NCBI GenBank assembly: GCA_037833965.1
Contig: AP031354.1
Coordinates: forward strand, 20,376,001 to 20,440,000
DNA length: 64,000 nt
From: Marchantia polymorpha subsp. ruderalis
Taxonomy: Eukaryota > Streptophyta > Marchantiopsida > Marchantiales > Marchantiaceae
Reading direction: 5' to 3'
Shown here: positions 61,815-64,000 of the stretch, one piece after another
How the letters are laid out: each line of letters starts with the position of its first letter
Position numbering within the stretch: position 1 is the first letter of the stretch
Position numbers and translations under genes: made by a program
The notes under the pieces: generated by a model
The model's input: only the letters and a program-made list of their open reading frames with translations
The model's database searches: none
What the model was told of the DNA's origin: nothing

Positions 61815-64000
61815 TTCGTCTTCCAGCTGAATAGCTTCCGGCTCTTCTTCTTCTTCCACCGAACAGCAGGCAACGAATCCTACGAAATAATCGGATTCGG
61901 AACCACTGGAATCCGATCGCGCGGTCGACTCACTGTCCCCGCCCGATGTGTAACCTGCACTTGTCGATGGGGTCTCTCCTTCGTGTCTGACCCTATTCCA
62001 GGGCACCGTAATGGTCTTGGTCGGTTCCGAAGGATGGGGAAACTTAAGGCGATGCCTTCGCCAATCACATCTGACTTGTGCGCCATATAGCCATGGTCGC
62101 CCGAGCAGAACGTCATAGCCCTGCTTCATCATCGGTTGAAGGATGATATACGTCAACCGAAAGTCCGCATCCCCGATGATTGTCTTGACATTTCGCAGCA
62201 TACCTGCAGGCATTCTCCGCGTTTGATCCGCTAATCTCAACACACGCTTCGAGGGTTCGTATTGACTGTACCCCAAGGCTCTCGCGGTATCCTCCGTCAT
62301 TATGTTGACTCCTGATCCAGAGTCGATTGGCACCCTGCGTACACAACACCCTGCTATTTCCACATCGATCTCTGGTGGCCCTTGGTCTTCGCTCTCCACT
62401 TGATATACTTGAGAGGATGTGGATGCGCGCGGCTTCCGCGGACGCCGTAGCGAAAGCATCAACATTCTCCGATACGTCTTATTGTCCTCCAAGAGCTGCT
62501 TGAACGTGATGTTCACTTTTCGACTCCCGAGATCTTCGACCAAGTCATAGTGGGCGCGTTGGGTCATCGGGGTCGGCGGCGACGCTCTGCGAGGTTCCAC
62601 GGTGGCTGACAACTTCGCCCCAAGGGAGGATGTCAAGTCTGGCCGCGGTGGGTCCTTTTGAGTGCGGATCGCTTCCTTCAACAGGTTGGTTACCTCGTTG
62701 CGGATATCCGGAGCATAGTCCCGTTTCAGCAAGCGTACTGGCTCGTCCTCGACTGCTGTCTGGGGACGCACTGCTGGTGCCTCTCGCGTAGCCGAAGACT
62801 TCCGTGCAGGTCGCAAGTCGGACTTGCTGGATGTCTTCTCCTTCCCTTTTCCCGTCCGGTCGTCGGTTCTCCGTTCGTGCTTGCGAGTGTCACGCTCTTG
62901 CTCCTTCGATTTCTTGGAACTACGAGTTTCGACCCGTGCGCACATAACCTCTTCCGCCGGCCATTCTTCGTCTTCGTCATCCCCGTCTGAACCTACTTCG
63001 ACCTGGTTAACTTGGACGTCCTCCTTGGCAGGAGGGTTCACAAATCGTACCGCTGGCCGAGGGACGGGTGGCTGATCACACTCTGGCGCAGTATGCCCGG
63101 TCTTCTTGCAATTACTACATGTCGGAACATAATCGTTTCGCCTTTTTGGATGGGGACACTGCGGTGAGAAGTGTCCAACTTCCCCGCAATTATAACAAGC
63201 TCGCGGTGGCGGTGGGTCAAACGTCCCTGGAGGTGCTCTCCGCCTCACGGGTACTGTAGTGGCCCGATCCACCGGATGATATCGTGGGACTTGCATTGCT
63301 GAAACTGCAGGAGGGGTAGGAACCGACTGGACGGCGTAGGCTGTCTCTTCGCTAGCCTCTTCATAGTACTGGGGGTGCTCTCCATAGTACGGTTGTGCCC
63401 ACTCTACTGTGTTGACTGGATATGACGGACGGGTGGTAAGGCACTCGGTGTTTGCATGTCCCACCGCCCCGCACGTAGTACACCATAAGTTCGCTCGCAC
63501 TCTCCCGGGTGATTTTCGGCGATCATGCCCGCCTACCACTTGAACCTTGAGATCGGCGAAGTCCTTCACAAGGGTCTCCATCTTCGAGGCTATGTCTCCC
63601 GGCGCTCTGTCCGTAGTCACTCGTCGGGTGCCCTTTTTCTTCGCTGCCCCATGCTTCTTCCTCTTCTTCTCCTCCTCCGACGATGAGGTTTCCTCTTCTT
63701 CGGATGAGGAACGGTTCTCGTCCGAAGACGATTCCTCCGATGACGGAGTGGTACCTCTACGTCGTCTTCGCCCTCCCTTCGGTTTTCGCTCCTTCGACTC
63801 CCGTCTCTCTCTCCCTCTTCGGTTGAGAGTGGAAGTTTCGAAGGCTTCTGCCGATGCAATCACATCCTCAATAGTGTCGCACTTGCTGCGTCGGCAAAAA
63901 GTCTCCATCTCCCGAGTTAAACCGGTCACGTACCAATCCACAGCTTGTTGTACCGAGAAAGGGGACCCTGGTCCTGTTTTCGGTATTCTGTCAAGGAGGT
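61812..64000 (-). CDS. gag: H gag-protease, partial at the window edge
   Basis: Open from the edge (LLDRIPKTGPGSPFSVQQ) to the conserved TAG; the ATG at 63941 is internal. Part of the capsid domain, the Ser/Glu linker without the B nonsense codon (TCG here), three CCHC knuckles and the IDSGSG protease are present. It shows the intact form of the B-family gag. Confidence 0.9.
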   Translation of the reverse strand, partial: LLDRIPKTGPGSPFSVQQAVDWYVTGLTREMETFCRRSKCDTIEDVIASAEAFETSTLNRRGRERRESKERKPKGGRRRRRGTTPSSEESSSDENRSSSEEEETSSSEEEKKRKKHGAAKKKGTRRVTTDRAPGDIASKMETLVKDFADLKVQVVGGHDRRKSPGRVRANLWCTTCGAVGHANTECLTTRPSYPVNTVEWAQPYYGEHPQYYEEASEETAYAVQSVPTPPAVSAMQVPRYHPVDRATTVPVRRRAPPGTFDPPPPRACYNCGEVGHFSPQCPHPKRRNDYVPTCSNCKKTGHTAPECDQPPVPRPAVRFVNPPAKEDVQVNQVEVGSDGDDEDEEWPAEEVMCARVETRSSKKSKEQERDTRKHERRTDDRTGKGKEKTSSKSDLRPARKSSATREAPAVRPQTAVEDEPVRLLKRDYAPDIRNEVTNLLKEAIRTQKDPPRPDLTSSLGAKLSATVEPRRASPPTPMTQRAHYDLVEDLGSRKVNITFKQLLEDNKTYRRMLMLSLRRPRKPRASTSSQVYQVESEDQGPPEIDVEIAGCCVRRVPIDSGSGVNIMTEDTARALGYSQYEPSKRVLRLADQTRRMPAGMLRNVKTIIGDADFRLTYIILQPMMKQGYDVLLGRPWLYGAQVRCDWRRHRLKFPHPSEPTKTITVPWNRVRHEGETPSTSAGYTSGGDSESTARSDSSGSESDYFVGFVACCSVEEEEEPEAIQLEDE

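Larger units (their letters stand above)
60507..64000 (-). mobile_element. Element H: inverted, truncated B-family copy
   Basis: Antisense gag-PR-UAG-RT, nearly identical to B. It stops inside RNase H at the REALGMV motif, joined to the middle of the B 3' LTR with no LTR end, no target duplication and a 2-bp filler. It runs off the right edge. The result is a large inverted repeat with B (about 26.8-30.2 kb). Confidence 0.88.

Noticed and set aside
1-64000. Host protein genes, tRNA or rRNA genes
   Set aside because: Every stretch is assigned to an element; I found no cloverleaf, rRNA-like or non-element coding sequence.

Overview
The window is wall-to-wall LTR retrotransposon sequence of the Ty3/gypsy (Metaviridae) type; I found no host gene, tRNA or rRNA. 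The elements lack a C-terminal chromodomain, have FIDDF/FVDDF-type reverse transcriptase (RT) centres, and three families start at a primer-binding site (PBS) related to the Athila/Tat tRNA-Asp type (TGGCGCCGCTGCCGGGG). This points to a streptophyte plant nuclear genome. The divergence from flowering-plant families hints at a bryophyte, fern, lycophyte or charophyte, but that part is a weak inference.

Layout. I name the families A, B, D and E, and further B-family copies F, G and H. 1-64 is the tail of a D-family LTR inside G. 65-2355 is the right part of the 3' LTR of G (+), which is inserted in F. 2356-3151 is an F LTR fragment (-). 3152-12783 is element E (-): complete 3' LTR 3152-5084, a gag-pol frame broken by four nonsense codons, and a 5' LTR cut at 12783 by element B. 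B (+) has a 5.4-kb 5' LTR (12784-15520 and 23374-26015) split by a complete element D (15521-23373, 861-bp LTRs without visible differences, one intact 1590-codon gag-pol). B continues with gag, protease (PR) and RT to 30720, where it is split by a head-to-tail array of family A. It resumes at about 56954 with integrase (INT) and the first 2.45 kb of its 3' LTR (58057-60504). From 60507 to the window end lies H, an inverted copy of B coding on the - strand.

The A array (30721-56929) is LTR-internal-LTR-internal-LTR with a 10,666-bp period and about 4.88-kb LTRs. Each internal part encodes gag-PR (942 aa) and RT-RNaseH-INT in the same frame, separated by one UAG in the context UAG-CAA-CUA; B and H have UAG-CAA-UUA. 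Both fit the tobamovirus-type readthrough consensus UAG-CAR-YYA.

The most unusual feature is that the LTRs of A and B themselves carry a long conserved ORF (908 codons in A) upstream of the TATA box, so in U3. In the genomic RNA it would lie after integrase, in the position of env, but it encodes a soluble-looking protein with a conserved N-terminal domain, a low-complexity middle and a C-terminal coiled coil. It is intact in two of three A LTRs and broken in the B LTRs.

LTR divergence counted by eye follows the nesting order: E about 1%, B about 0.8%, A about 0.1%, D none seen.
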